From the NCBI GenBank assembly GCA_900470965.1, contig UCCS01000019.1:33107-71954 (forward strand): a stretch of DNA of 38,848 nucleotides, written 5' to 3'. This document shows positions 15,532 through 23,422 of the stretch, piece after piece; position 1 is the stretch's first letter, and every line of letters starts with the position of its first letter. Made by a program: the position numbers and the translations under genes. Source of the stretch: Hyphomicrobiales bacterium (GTDB taxonomy: Bacteria > Pseudomonadota > Alphaproteobacteria > Rhizobiales > Rhizobiaceae). A model generated the notes under the pieces. That model saw only the letters and a list, made by a program, of their open reading frames with translations. It had not been told where the DNA came from and searched no databases.

Positions 15532-17319
15532 ATGGCTCAGACAGTGGGTGATTTTATTGTTTCTCGCCTGCACCTTTGGGGCGTCAGGCGCATGTTCGGG
15601 TACCCCGGCGACGGTATAAACGGCGTCTTCGGAGCGTTGAACCGGGCAAGCGACAAAATCGAATTCATCCAGGCACGTCACGAGGAAATGGCTGCCTTCA
15701 TGGCCTCTGCCTACGCAAAGTTTTCCGGCGAACTCGGCGTCTGCATCGCGACCTCAGGCCCAGGGGCGGCACATCTCGTCACCGGCATGTACGATGCCCG
15801 GGCCGACCATCAGCCGCTTCTGGCGATCGTCGGACAACAGGCGCGCGGCGCGCTTGGCGGACACTATCAGCAAGAGATCGATCTTGCCGCCCTGTTCAAG
15901 GATGTCGCTGGGGATTTCGTCCATCAGGCTTCAACGCCTGCGCAGGTCCGACATCTTGTCGATCGCGCCGTTCGCATCGCATTGTCGAACCGCACAGTGA
16001 CAGCACTGATCCTCCCCAACGATTTGCAGGAGCTGCCCTACGAGGAGCCGGAGCGCGTTCACGGGACCGTTCATTCCGGCTTTGGCTATCGAGCCCCCAG
16101 AATCGTGCCATATCAGGAGGACCTGCAGGCCGCGGCCGATATCCTCAATGCTGGTGAGAAAGTTGCTATCCTGGTGGGTGCCGGCGCGCTTGGCGCAACC
16201 GAAGAAGTGATCGCCATCGCCGATCGGCTTTGCGCAGGGGCCGCGAAAGCGCTGCTTGGCAAGGCCGTCCTTTCAGACTCGCTGCCCTGGGTCACCGGGT
16301 CGATCGGCCTGCTCGGAACCGAACCTTCCTGGGATCTTATGCGCGACTGCGACACACTATTGATGATCGGTTCCGGGTTTCCCTACTCAGAGTTCCTGCC
16401 CGCGGAAGGACAGGTGAAGGCAGTCCAGATCGACATTCAGGCTGGCATGCTGTCGCTTCGCTATCCCATGGACGTCAATCTCGTCGGGGACGCCGCGGAA
16501 ACCCTGAAGGCGCTGCTGCCCCTGATCGAACAAAAGGACGGCAAGTGGCGTCGCACTGTTGAAAAGAACGTTTCTGCGTGGTGGGCGCTGCTCGACAAAC
16601 GCGCCCATGCCGAAGCCGATCCCGTCAATCCGCAGCTCGTCGCATGGGAGCTGTCCTCAAGGCTGCCGGACAATGTCATTCTGACCAGCGATTCCGGTTC
16701 GTGCGCGAACTGGTATGCCCGCGACATCAAGATACGGACCGGTATGATGGCGTCGCTCTCGGGCGGACTGGCATCAATGGGTGCTGCGGTTCCCTACGCC
16801 ATCGCCGCCAAATACGCCCACCCCGAACGACCCGTCATCGGGCTGGTCGGCGACGGCGCCATGCAGATGAACAACATGGCCGAGCTGATCACCGTCTCCA
16901 AATACTGGCGTGATTGGGCCGATCACCGCTTTATCATCTGCGTCTTCAACAATGAAGACCTCAACCAGGTAACGTGGGAACAGCGGGTGATGGAGGGCGA
17001 TCCGAAGTTCGAGGCCTCGCAAAGCATTCCCAACCTACCTTACCACCGGTTTGCAGAGCTCATCGGTCTCAAGGGCCTGTTTGTCGATCGCCCAGAAGCC
17101 TTGGGGCCGGCCTGGGACGAGGTGCTTACCTCGGATCGCCCGGTTCTCCTTGAGGTCAAAACCGACCCCGAAGTCCCGCCGATGCCGCCGCATCTCACGC
17201 TTGAGCAGGTCACGAAACTCACAACCACGCTGATGAAGGGTGATCCCAATCAGGAAGGCGTCATTCGCGGCACAGTGCGGCAGGTGTTGAGTTCAGTCCT
17301 GCCAGGCAAGCACGAATAA
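15532..17319 (+). CDS. Thiamine-diphosphate-dependent enzyme (pyruvate oxidase/acetolactate synthase-like)
   Basis: A 595-residue three-domain ThDP enzyme. The pyrimidine-binding domain (about 1-175) has the catalytic Glu in RHEEMAAF (about 51) and SGPGAAHLVTGMYDA. The central domain (about 190-330) has VGAGALGA and LLMIGSGFP. The pyrophosphate-binding domain (about 360-550) has GDGAMQMNNMAELI ending at FNN about 30 residues later. The overall pattern is closest to PoxB-like oxidases or decarboxylases, so it probably acts on pyruvate; the exact product cannot be told from sequence. A partial, frameshifted second copy lies at 21358-21526. A GGAAC-N19-TT site upstream suggests general-stress control. 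Confidence 0.9.
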   Translation: MAQTVGDFIVSRLHLWGVRRMFGYPGDGINGVFGALNRASDKIEFIQARHEEMAAFMASAYAKFSGELGVCIATSGPGAAHLVTGMYDARADHQPLLAIVGQQARGALGGHYQQEIDLAALFKDVAGDFVHQASTPAQVRHLVDRAVRIALSNRTVTALILPNDLQELPYEEPERVHGTVHSGFGYRAPRIVPYQEDLQAAADILNAGEKVAILVGAGALGATEEVIAIADRLCAGAAKALLGKAVLSDSLPWVTGSIGLLGTEPSWDLMRDCDTLLMIGSGFPYSEFLPAEGQVKAVQIDIQAGMLSLRYPMDVNLVGDAAETLKALLPLIEQKDGKWRRTVEKNVSAWWALLDKRAHAEADPVNPQLVAWELSSRLPDNVILTSDSGSCANWYARDIKIRTGMMASLSGGLASMGAAVPYAIAAKYAHPERPVIGLVGDGAMQMNNMAELITVSKYWRDWADHRFIICVFNNEDLNQVTWEQRVMEGDPKFEASQSIPNLPYHRFAELIGLKGLFVDRPEALGPAWDEVLTSDRPVLLEVKTDPEVPPMPPHLTLEQVTKLTTTLMKGDPNQEGVIRGTVRQVLSSVLPGKHE

Positions 17320-17450
17320 TCGAGCATCACGGCGAAATGGGTCGGAAGGGTTTAGCGCAGTAGCGGCCGCCTCAAGCCACTGTCAGAATTAAGCGTGCGA
17401 TCGATGTCGGCCGCAAACCGCGGAGTTCGTGCCATAGCCGGTAGCCAACG

Positions 17451-17681
17451 CTATTCTGCGGCATGGCGGAGCGCAGACTGCCCCGCGGGTTCGACCCGCC
17501 CAATGATCTCGAATTCGGAGGGCATCGCGTGCTGGTCAGTCCCGAGCAGTGCAAGGGTCCAGTAATCCGGATCCCTTCCAAACACGGTCGAAACCTGGAC
17601 GACGGTGGTCCGCCCCTCGAAATAATGAGACGACTTCGCCCAGTAGAATCCGTCCGGAACCAAACCCGCTGCAACCATGGC
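17451..17681 (-). CDS. Hypothetical protein
   Basis: A 76-residue soluble protein with an alternating beta-type pattern: FYWAKSSHYFEGRTTVVQVS, then FGRDPDYWTLALLG and FEIIGRVEP. No known motif is recognised. The start at ATG 17681 has a GGGAG ribosome site; a longer frame from TTG 17723 is less likely. It lies 77 bases downstream of the GFA-family gene on the same strand and may be co-transcribed. Confidence 0.55.
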   Translation of the reverse strand, partial: AMVAAGLVPDGFYWAKSSHYFEGRTTVVQVSTVFGRDPDYWTLALLGTDQHAMPSEFEIIGRVEPAGQSALRHAAE

Positions 17682-17758
17682 GCCTACTCCCTGTACCTCG
17701 CGAACGATAGCAGAAATCTCCAAAATCAGAACGCCTCACCCGTGGACGACATGGGGCT

Positions 17759-18166
17759 TCAGAACGTCTCTTGCGTTTTCTCTTCAGGCAAGCCGCGACC
17801 GCAGTCGGCCCAGTCCAATCTGCTTTCAACGCCGTAGTGCCCCGTTGGCCGGACCCTTTCAGGATAATCGAGCGAGCCGACGGTCACGCGTATCAACTCG
17901 TCGTCGTCGTACTGAAGGTAAAGAGGTGTTCCACATAGGTCACAGAAACCGCGCGTCGCAACGGGGGAGGAGCGATATGACCGAGGCCGGCCTTTCGTCC
18001 ATCTGAACTCCTCGAGACTTGTCTGAACAAGGACGGCGAACGGCCCCCCGGTCGCCTTCTTGCACATGTCGCAATGGCAATAGCCGGTGTGCGGTGGGGC
18101 GCCGCGAAACTCATATCGGCATGTCCCGCACAGGCACCCGCCGATCCATGTCGTCTTTTCGCTCAT
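17759..18166 (-). CDS. GFA/CENP-V family zinc-binding protein
   Basis: A 135-residue protein with the GFA cysteine set: GGCLCGTCRYEFRG (about 9-22), CHCDMCKKATGG (about 30-41) and FCDLCGTPLYL (about 94-104), which bind zinc ions. The family is named for a glutathione-dependent formaldehyde-activating enzyme, but most members have no proven reaction. The length is typical. A GGAAC-N18-TT site lies just upstream, but its -10 is only about ten bases from this ATG, so either the leader is very short or the site is not used. Confidence 0.9.
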   Translation of the reverse strand: MSEKTTWIGGCLCGTCRYEFRGAPPHTGYCHCDMCKKATGGPFAVLVQTSLEEFRWTKGRPRSYRSSPVATRGFCDLCGTPLYLQYDDDELIRVTVGSLDYPERVRPTGHYGVESRLDWADCGRGLPEEKTQETF

Positions 18167-18175
18167 GCCTCGCGA

Positions 18176-18200
18176 AATGCCCGCGCTCGTTTTTTGTTCC
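18176..18200 (-). promoter_or_regulatory. Possible EcfG/RpoE2-type promoter of the GFA gene
   Basis: Minus strand GGAAC (18200-18196), 18 bases, TT (18177-18176). It matches the pattern, but the spacing to the ATG (about 10 bases) would make a nearly leaderless transcript, which lowers confidence. Confidence 0.35.
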
Positions 18201-18243
18201 CTGGATCGTGCGACTTGGTGTCGAGCAGTCGCCCAGGGAACAT
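18195..18243. repeat. 10-bp inverted repeat carrying two outward GGAAC boxes
   Basis: TGTTCCCTGG (18195-18204) and CCAGGGAACA (18234-18243) are perfect complements separated by 29 bases. Each arm contains a GGAAC pointing outward, and each is followed after 18 bases by TT (minus: 18177-18176; plus: 18261-18262). It may be an operator, a hairpin or a divergent promoter pair. Confidence 0.5.
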
Positions 18244-18262
18244 CTTTTTCGCATCGCGATTT

Positions 18263-18911
18263 TCGACGAAGGGCGACCGTTTGCGCTTGTAATCAACTTT
18301 ATTAGGAGAAAAGCCTTATAGGAGCTCGGGCATGCGGCCGGCATCTGATCCAGGCTTTATCTTGCTCGCCGTGGCTTTTTACTCGCGCAGACCTGAACAG
18401 GGATCAAAACGCATTAGAAGAACGGTCGGCGCGCGACGGCCCTTGCCGCAGCCGGCAGCGCTTGTCTGTCTCTCGACTTTGCTCGCTTGCCGTACGCTAG
18501 GGAACCGGCGGTGAATGGCGGGAACCAGTCTCGACACTCTTGTTTGATGCTCCCATGAGAGGGAAAATGATGATGCATGCAGTCGATTGGATGACGATCT
18601 GGCAGCCTTCGGCGTCCTGTTTGCCCACGCGTCCGTCTGGTCCTATTTTCTGTTCGTAGGCGCGGAAGCCTGGAGGCTGCCGCGCGCCGGATTTCTTTTT
18701 CCGCAAAAGGAAAGGTCGCGTAGACATTCGGCCGGTACGACCATCGTGGCCGGCAACCCGATTTGCCCAATGCCTTTGCCGACGGATCGACAGGACCAAA
18801 CCCAAAAGCACATTCGCGATGGTCTCGCCGACGCGCCAGCCGGCTACTATCTCGGACGCGCCAAAATGAAGGGGTCGGTAGCGCTGCGGCTGGTGCTCGC
18901 GTAGTCCGCCG
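18263..18911. other. Gap without a recognised gene
   Basis: Several overlapping frames of 60-120 residues occur on both strands, but none has a known motif together with a good ribosome site and natural composition. A frame at 18332-18514 (+) has TAGGAG upstream, but its protein sequence looks random. The region follows a possible plus-strand GGAAC-N18-TT site, so a small RNA or very short gene is possible. Otherwise nothing is seen. Confidence 0.4.
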
Positions 18912-19292
18912 TCAGCAGCCGTTGGCCCCGCTCGACTGGGCCGAGCTAGCCGGAGCAGGATTTCCGGTGCTGCTTCCTGTGGTTCGCTGGCAATCGTTCG
19001 GATCGCCGCCGGAGGCGCCTGGAGTGGTATTGTTATCGGAGGGATTGCCGGCGTCTGCGCCAGAGGCGGCCGAGTTCCCGCCGGTGCTGTTGCCGTTCAT
19101 GTTGGTGCCGCCCGCAGCACTATTGCCCGAGCCCGTGTTGGTGCCCGACGCGTCACCCGTCGACGAAGAACCGCCGGTCGATGTGCCGCCGCTTGTGCCT
19201 CCGGCACCTCCAGAACTTCCCGAGGACTGGGCCATGACAGATGTTGCAAGGCTGAGCGCAAATGCTGATGTCGCGAGGATCTTCAAAATCAT
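18912..19292 (-). CDS. Secreted Gly/Ser/Asn-rich low-complexity protein (paralogue 1)
   Basis: A 126-residue protein. It starts with a typical signal peptide (MILKILATSAFALSLATSVMAQ, cut after AMA-type VMA). The remainder is almost wholly Gly, Ser, Thr, Asn and Ala in short repeats (SSGGAGGTSGG and similar), with a few late charged residues, a PNDC motif and a terminal Cys. The two Cys in the last quarter may form a disulphide. It closely resembles the protein at 25854-26225. It probably goes to the periplasm or outside and is intrinsically disordered; a role in desiccation or surface protection is inference only. The ATG at 19292 has an AAAGGTG ribosome site and a GGAAC-N18-TT promoter. Confidence 0.8.
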   Translation of the reverse strand: MILKILATSAFALSLATSVMAQSSGSSGGAGGTSGGTSTGGSSSTGDASGTNTGSGNSAAGGTNMNGNSTGGNSAASGADAGNPSDNNTTPGASGGDPNDCQRTTGSSTGNPAPASSAQSSGANGC

Positions 19293-19330
19293 GGGTATCA
19301 CCTTTGGTTGGGCCATCGTTGCAACCGGCT

Positions 19331-19355
19331 AACCTCGAATCGCGCGCAAGGTTCC
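19331..19355 (-). promoter_or_regulatory. EcfG/RpoE2-type promoter of secreted protein gene 1
   Basis: Minus strand GGAAC (19355-19351), 18 bases, TT (19332-19331) preceded by GG. The leader to 19292 would be about 30 bases. Confidence 0.6.
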
Positions 19356-20116
19356 GCCGATCGATCGCCTCGAACCGAGGCGTCTGCCAACGTACAGAGA
19401 CTGAGTCCGCAGAACGCTTATTATAAATTCGGAAGCCGGCGTCTGCGCACAACAGAAGTCCGATCTTATCGCTGGCCATGGACGTCGGCCCGATGTCCAG
19501 ACGCCACGTTACTTGCCTGCGACGACAACGCACTGGTGTTGACGGTCGACGATAGTAGCGTTCTGTAGGAGTAAATGGCGTTTATCGACGGCGCTTACGG
19601 AGGCTTGAACGCTAATCGCAGTGACGCGGGCGCGTGCAGACAATCCGGTCATCGCGATGTTAACCCAATAATTTTGTGGGCGGCACGTAGGCCGGCCCAG
19701 TCGTAACAGCACGTGCGCATGGTTGGTGCGCGACCAGATGCTGCAAGGCGGGTGGTGTAACGAGTTTTGTTTATGATGACCCGTCCGGGATGGGTGACAC
19801 AGCAGTGAAGCCAAATCACATCACCACAGCTATCTTGAAGGTGGGAGGCAATGAAAACGTCAAAGCTAAAGCTGACCGGTGTTGGGTGCCGATCGTCTGA
19901 ATAGTTTCCGCTGGCTATCGGAGAAGAGTTGACTGGAGTCGACTGCAACTTCCGAGTTTGGTGGTCATATAAAATACGCTTTGCGTTGTGGAGTGGGGAC
20001 GGCCATACGGTATTGACTTAAGACCTTAAGAATTCGTCTCGCAGCTCTCGGCGTGCGTATTCATGTTGAAAGGTTCCGGCAGAGGCTTGGCATAGGCCCG
20101 TTCCTGGATGCCACCG
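19356..20116. other. Gap without a recognised gene
   Basis: About 760 bases with no credible coding region. Frames are short. One tiny frame at 19850-19900 (+) has a GGGAGG ribosome site before an ATG but encodes only about 17 residues. The sequence is more AT-rich in the last 150 bases. It may be an old insertion scar or hold an unrecognised RNA. Confidence 0.4.
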
Positions 20117-20380
20117 CTAGGCCAATATGTCTACTTCAACGGCAGCCGCGGTGAAGCACTCCCGAGCTCTCTCGAATGAGTTGTATTGTTCGAGCGCTCC
20201 TACGCAAGTAAGCTTTGCCAGCCCATAATAATGGCCACTTGCGGTAGGCCATCTGTTCAATAGACAGTCCAACGCCTCTTCGGGGCCGCTAATGGGCTCG
20301 GCCATTCCATGACCGGTCTTCACGCAAACGGGCCTGCGCCACATAGAAGATGTCGAGGATTTGCCATTTTCCCGCCTCAT
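20117..20380 (-). CDS. DUF982 family protein
   Basis: An 87-residue protein with the DUF982 core: RRPVCVKTGHG, GPEEALDCLLNRWPTASG, a helix AKLTCVGALEQY and FERARECFTAAAVEVDIL. The start at 20380 is supported by an AAGGAG ribosome site with seven-base spacing; a Met 12 residues later would match the usual domain start. The function is unknown. It is the second of three divergent DUF982 copies here. The neighbour upstream (20506-20787) is on the same strand, 125 bases away. Confidence 0.75.
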   Translation of the reverse strand: MRRENGKSSTSSMWRRPVCVKTGHGMAEPISGPEEALDCLLNRWPTASGHYYGLAKLTCVGALEQYNSFERARECFTAAAVEVDILA

Positions 20381-20505
20381 ACAACTTCTCCTTCTGTGCG
20401 TCCAAGTCGACAATTTACTGCGCTCGATTTGGATCGTAAATGTGAAGCTGACTTTCGCTCGGGCAGGAGATTAAATCCGCGAACCACGGGTGCGATGGAA
20501 AGATC

Positions 20506-20787
20506 CTATCTGTCCACACTACGTCTTTTCAGGCTTTCATAATGCTTCTCGACCAGCCGCAAGGCCTTACCACGTGTTTCGGCCCACCCCCGCGGTGGCG
20601 TGACTGTCCGCGGCACCCATGGCGCAGCGGCGACGTTCCACCGCCAAAGTCCAACTTTGTTAGGAGTGGTTTGGTCGAGCTGAATGCGGCCAATCACTTC
20701 TTCGTCGTCGAGGCCAATAAAGTCATGGCGATTCTCACCGCTCCATGTCTCGCACCATTTGAATCTCTGTGTGTACCTCATCAGCAT
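20506..20787 (-). CDS. Conserved hypothetical protein (Trp-rich small protein)
   Basis: A 93-residue protein with the pattern RYTQRFKWCETW, then HDFIGLDDEEVIGRIQLD, LWRWNVAAAPWVPR, GWAETRGKAL and a terminal helix VEKHYESLKRR. The family feel (DFIG-x-D-IGRI, W-x-W, GW-x-T-x3-A) is that of small rhizobial hypotheticals that I know only as uncharacterised. The start is uncertain among three close Met/GTG codons; the one at 20787 has AGGAA eight bases upstream. No membrane segment or catalytic motif is seen. Confidence 0.65.
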   Translation of the reverse strand: MLMRYTQRFKWCETWSGENRHDFIGLDDEEVIGRIQLDQTTPNKVGLWRWNVAAAPWVPRTVTPPRGWAETRGKALRLVEKHYESLKRRSVDR

Positions 20788-21291
20788 GGGCACATTCCTA
20801 TTAACCGCAAAGTCATTGAAGCCTGGTTCGATTCATCTCCTTAAGATCAAAGACGAAAAACTTGAGATTGAACCCGCCACCCAATGCCTAAGGGGGTTTC
20901 AAAGTCGCGCTGTCCCGAGACAGCCGGAGAGCTGATTGTGGATCGCGCAGCGAACGCCAGGGATTGGAGGAATCGCAACAGGGATGGTTCGCCGCGCGAC
21001 CCGCCCCTCAAACCGAAGTAACGGTCAAAAGTTCCTTTCCATAGACAAATTATCCTATTGCGGCGCGACCGTTAATCTCGGGATGACCCAAAATCGGCTG
21101 TGCCGACCCCCGTTGCCCGGCCACTCTTTTACGTCGGCGAAGCTAGGGTTCGGTGCTCCGGCTGCCGCGAAGCTATGTGGCCGCCCGCCTTGAGAATCGC
21201 ACGATTGTTGCATTCCCTCATCGCAAAAGTGCCTCGTCAACGCTTCGACTGCTTGCCACCGTCGCCCAGTAGAGTGAGCCGCAGAAAATCC
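20788..21291. other. Gap without a recognised gene
   Basis: About 500 bases. Plus and minus frames reach 80-100 residues but have random composition and no motif. The stretch ends at the promoter of the broken ThDP gene copy. Nothing else is seen. Confidence 0.4.
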
Positions 21292-21317
21292 GGAACCAAT
21301 ACCTCGAAGGGAAGGTT
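21292..21317 (+). promoter_or_regulatory. EcfG/RpoE2-type promoter kept before the broken ThDP gene copy
   Basis: GGAAC (21292-21296), 19 bases, TT (21316-21317). It has the same 19-base spacing, GGAACCAA start and GGTTT end as the promoter of the intact gene at 15464, and lies 41 bases before the ATG, like the 42 bases of the intact one. Confidence 0.55.
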
Positions 21318-21357
21318 TCCTCTGATGTCCATTGCGAGACGATTGAGAGGCATCGAC

Positions 21358-21526
21358 ATGACACAAACTGTCGGCGACTTCGTCGTTCCCGCCCTCTACG
21401 CGGGGCGTCCGGCGAATGTTCGGCTATCCAGGTGACGGCATCAACGGCGTGTTTGGAGCACTCAACAGAGCTAGCGGCCAGATTGAATTCATCCAGTTCC
21501 GTCACGAGGAAATGGCTGCCACATGA
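21358..21526 (+). pseudogene. Truncated, frameshifted copy of the ThDP enzyme gene
   Basis: The ATG frame reads TQTVGDFVV like the intact enzyme, then shifts; in another frame it continues FGYPGDGINGVFGALNRAS, then IEFIQFRHEEMAA, where an early stop (TGA ending at 21526) follows. The intact protein continues FMASAYAK at this point. Everything after about residue 55 is missing. At the DNA level the match is clear but not identical, so it is an old duplication or a remnant of a related allele rather than a recent copy. Its promoter is preserved. Confidence 0.85.
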
Positions 21527-21979
21527 GCCGGCTGCCGATTAACTTATTCCTGAAACAATTCAGCCTCGGACTGTACGCTCTCAGACCAAACCCGACCGCC
21601 CTCAAGTCGCCCGTTGCCTTAAATGTGTGTACTTCCTAATATTCTAATGTCCTCGATTGGCTAACTGGGAGGATGGTGACGTTCCAGGATTTGCATGGCG
21701 CCAAGTGTGCCATTGGTCCGGAAGCCCTTTCAATAATCACGGAGGTGCACGAGGAGTGGTGCGCGGCTCGTTGTTGTCCGAAAGCCCTGTTGCCGTGAAG
21801 GCGGCGCAGAAACCAAAACGATCTCCTAACCATGATCGGGACATTGGCTTCGCACTTGAAACACTGACACGTGAAACGACAGCAGCCGCTTGTGGCCTGG
21901 GCGAGGCCTATCTGCGCGCCGCCTTTGTCGCCACGTCTTTCGCATTTGGCACCCTTGGGTAGCGCAGGAGGAGTTTGTC
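21527..21979. other. Gap with a possible decayed small gene
   Basis: A frame starting at ATG 21672 behind GGGAGG reads FQDLHGAKCAIGPEALSII, then EVHEEWCAARCC, and stops early; another frame then continues with VAVKAAQK and DIGFALETLTRE. Together they recall small rhizobial proteins with a GPEAL...EEWCAAR helix pair, but the family cannot be named and the frame break suggests decay. The rest of the stretch holds nothing recognisable. Confidence 0.35.
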
Positions 21980-22315
21980 ATGATATCGGGTTATCGTTTT
22001 GAACGACCCATCTTTATTCAGAATACGTTCTGTGTTGAAGAGATCGTCGATCTCGACGGCGCTCTTCGATTTCTCGACGACTGGCCTGAACCAAAAAGAG
22101 ATATAGCCTACGACGTCATTCAACGTGCTTGTGTAACTGCCCGCCACGGGCGTTTTCCCGTGGAGGCTGCGGCCGAGAATTTCCGGCGGTTTGTGAAGCG
22201 TGCCGGACTTTCTTTAGAAGTGGACGGTTCGTCGGCGCTCCATTGTTGCGGTAGCGATCCGGCTTCCGTGGATTCAGCCGGCGCAGGACCCGAGCGTGAA
22301 ATTCCACGCCAGTAA
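21980..22315 (+). CDS. DUF982 family protein
   Basis: A 111-residue protein. The DUF982 domain covers about 5-75: YRFERPIFIQNTF, LDGALRFLDDWPEPKRD, YDVIQRACVTARHG and AAENFRRFVKRAGLSLE. The last 35 residues are Ser, Gly and Ala rich and probably disordered. The start ATG has a perfect GGAGGAG ribosome site six bases upstream. The function is unknown. It is the third DUF982 gene of the window and is followed by 300 bases before the SDR gene. Confidence 0.78.
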   Translation: MISGYRFERPIFIQNTFCVEEIVDLDGALRFLDDWPEPKRDIAYDVIQRACVTARHGRFPVEAAAENFRRFVKRAGLSLEVDGSSALHCCGSDPASVDSAGAGPEREIPRQ

Positions 22316-22513
22316 GTTCTTTACCGTTGTGGGAATTGTCGAACCGGCCATCGTTCCGATTGCGGTCTCGGAAGCGTTTGGTACCCCGACGGTAGCAGAC
22401 GGCGGACTGGGAGCGCCGCGCATTGCACGTCCTCGGATCTCGACTACGACGGGTCGAACCGGTTCGATAGCATGTCGCGTCAGCGTCTTCCGTCGTACCA
22501 AGTTCTTCGCAAC

Positions 22514-22538
22514 GGAACTTCTCATAAATCCGAAAGTT
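22514..22538 (+). promoter_or_regulatory. EcfG/RpoE2-type promoter of the SDR-treZ operon
   Basis: GGAAC (22514-22518), 18 bases, TT (22537-22538) preceded by AG. The leader to the SDR start at 22615 would be about 70 bases. The 200 bases before it (22316-22513) show nothing else. Confidence 0.55.
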
Positions 22539-22614
22539 TCAAGTCCGCCAACACATACGCGACCGGCGGGGAGCCGGTGGTCGGATTATCGCCCTTTTTC
22601 TTGGAGGTCCGTCA

Positions 22615-23391
22615 ATGAAGACAGCCGTCGCTCTCGTTACGGGAGCCGGGTCAGGGATTGGAAAAGCCGCCGCCCTGGCGCTGGCAAAGGAGGGCTTTAA
22701 AGTCGGTGCGCTCGGGCATACGCAAGAGGAGATCTCATCTACCGTTAATGCGATCTTGGCTGCTGGAGGTGACGCGGTGGCCGTCCTTGCCGACATATCA
22801 GATGAGCATCAGATGGAAGCAGCCGTGAGACAGCTAACCGAGCAATTTTCCCGGCTTGATGTGGTCGTCGCCAACGCCGGCATAAACGGCGTATGGGCGC
22901 CAATCGATGACCTCAAGCTCTCGGAATGGAATGACACGATTGCGGTGAACTTAACCGGCACCTTCTTGACGATCCGCGCGACGGTACCCGAATTGAAACG
23001 CTCGGGTGGCGGCTCCATCATCGTTGTTTCCTCGATTAACGGAACGAGAACGTTCACAACCCCGGGTGCGACCGCCTATTCGGCCGCCAAGGCCGGGCAG
23101 GTGGCGATGGTGCAGCAGTTGGCCCTTGAACTTGCCCGCCACCACATCCGCATCAACGCAGTCTGTCCCGGCGAGATCGAAACAAACATCGACGCTAATA
23201 CAAGCGTGCGCAATGAAGAGGAAACGGCGATACCGGTCGTGTGGCCTGAAGGCCAGGTACCGATCACCGGAGGCCGGCCAGGTCGCAGTGAAGATGTTGC
23301 GGATGTGATCGTCTTCCTGGCTTCCGACAAGTGCCGCCACATTACCGGCTCTCCGGTGTGGGTCGACGGCGGTCAGGGGCTTCTCCGCTAG
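22615..23391 (+). CDS. Short-chain dehydrogenase/reductase (SDR)
   Basis: A 258-residue classical SDR. NAD(P)-binding TGAGSGIGKA near residue 9, NAG at about 86-88, catalytic Ser in VVSSING, and Tyr/Lys in YSAAKAG (about 156-160), then the PGEIETNI loop and a C-terminal ITGSPVWVDGGQGLL. It reduces or oxidises a small alcohol or carbonyl; the substrate cannot be read. A GGAGG ribosome site lies six bases before the ATG. treZ starts 31 bases after its stop, so both are probably one operon under the upstream stress promoter. Confidence 0.93.
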   Translation: MKTAVALVTGAGSGIGKAAALALAKEGFKVGALGHTQEEISSTVNAILAAGGDAVAVLADISDEHQMEAAVRQLTEQFSRLDVVVANAGINGVWAPIDDLKLSEWNDTIAVNLTGTFLTIRATVPELKRSGGGSIIVVSSINGTRTFTTPGATAYSAAKAGQVAMVQQLALELARHHIRINAVCPGEIETNIDANTSVRNEEETAIPVVWPEGQVPITGGRPGRSEDVADVIVFLASDKCRHITGSPVWVDGGQGLLR

Positions 23392-23422
23392 GATAGCATA
23401 CACAAATCACAGAGGTGATGTA

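Noticed and set aside
18238..18262. Plus-strand GGAAC-N18-TT site as a promoter
   Set aside because: No credible gene follows. About ten such matches are expected by chance over both strands, so it is only discussed as part of the inverted repeat.
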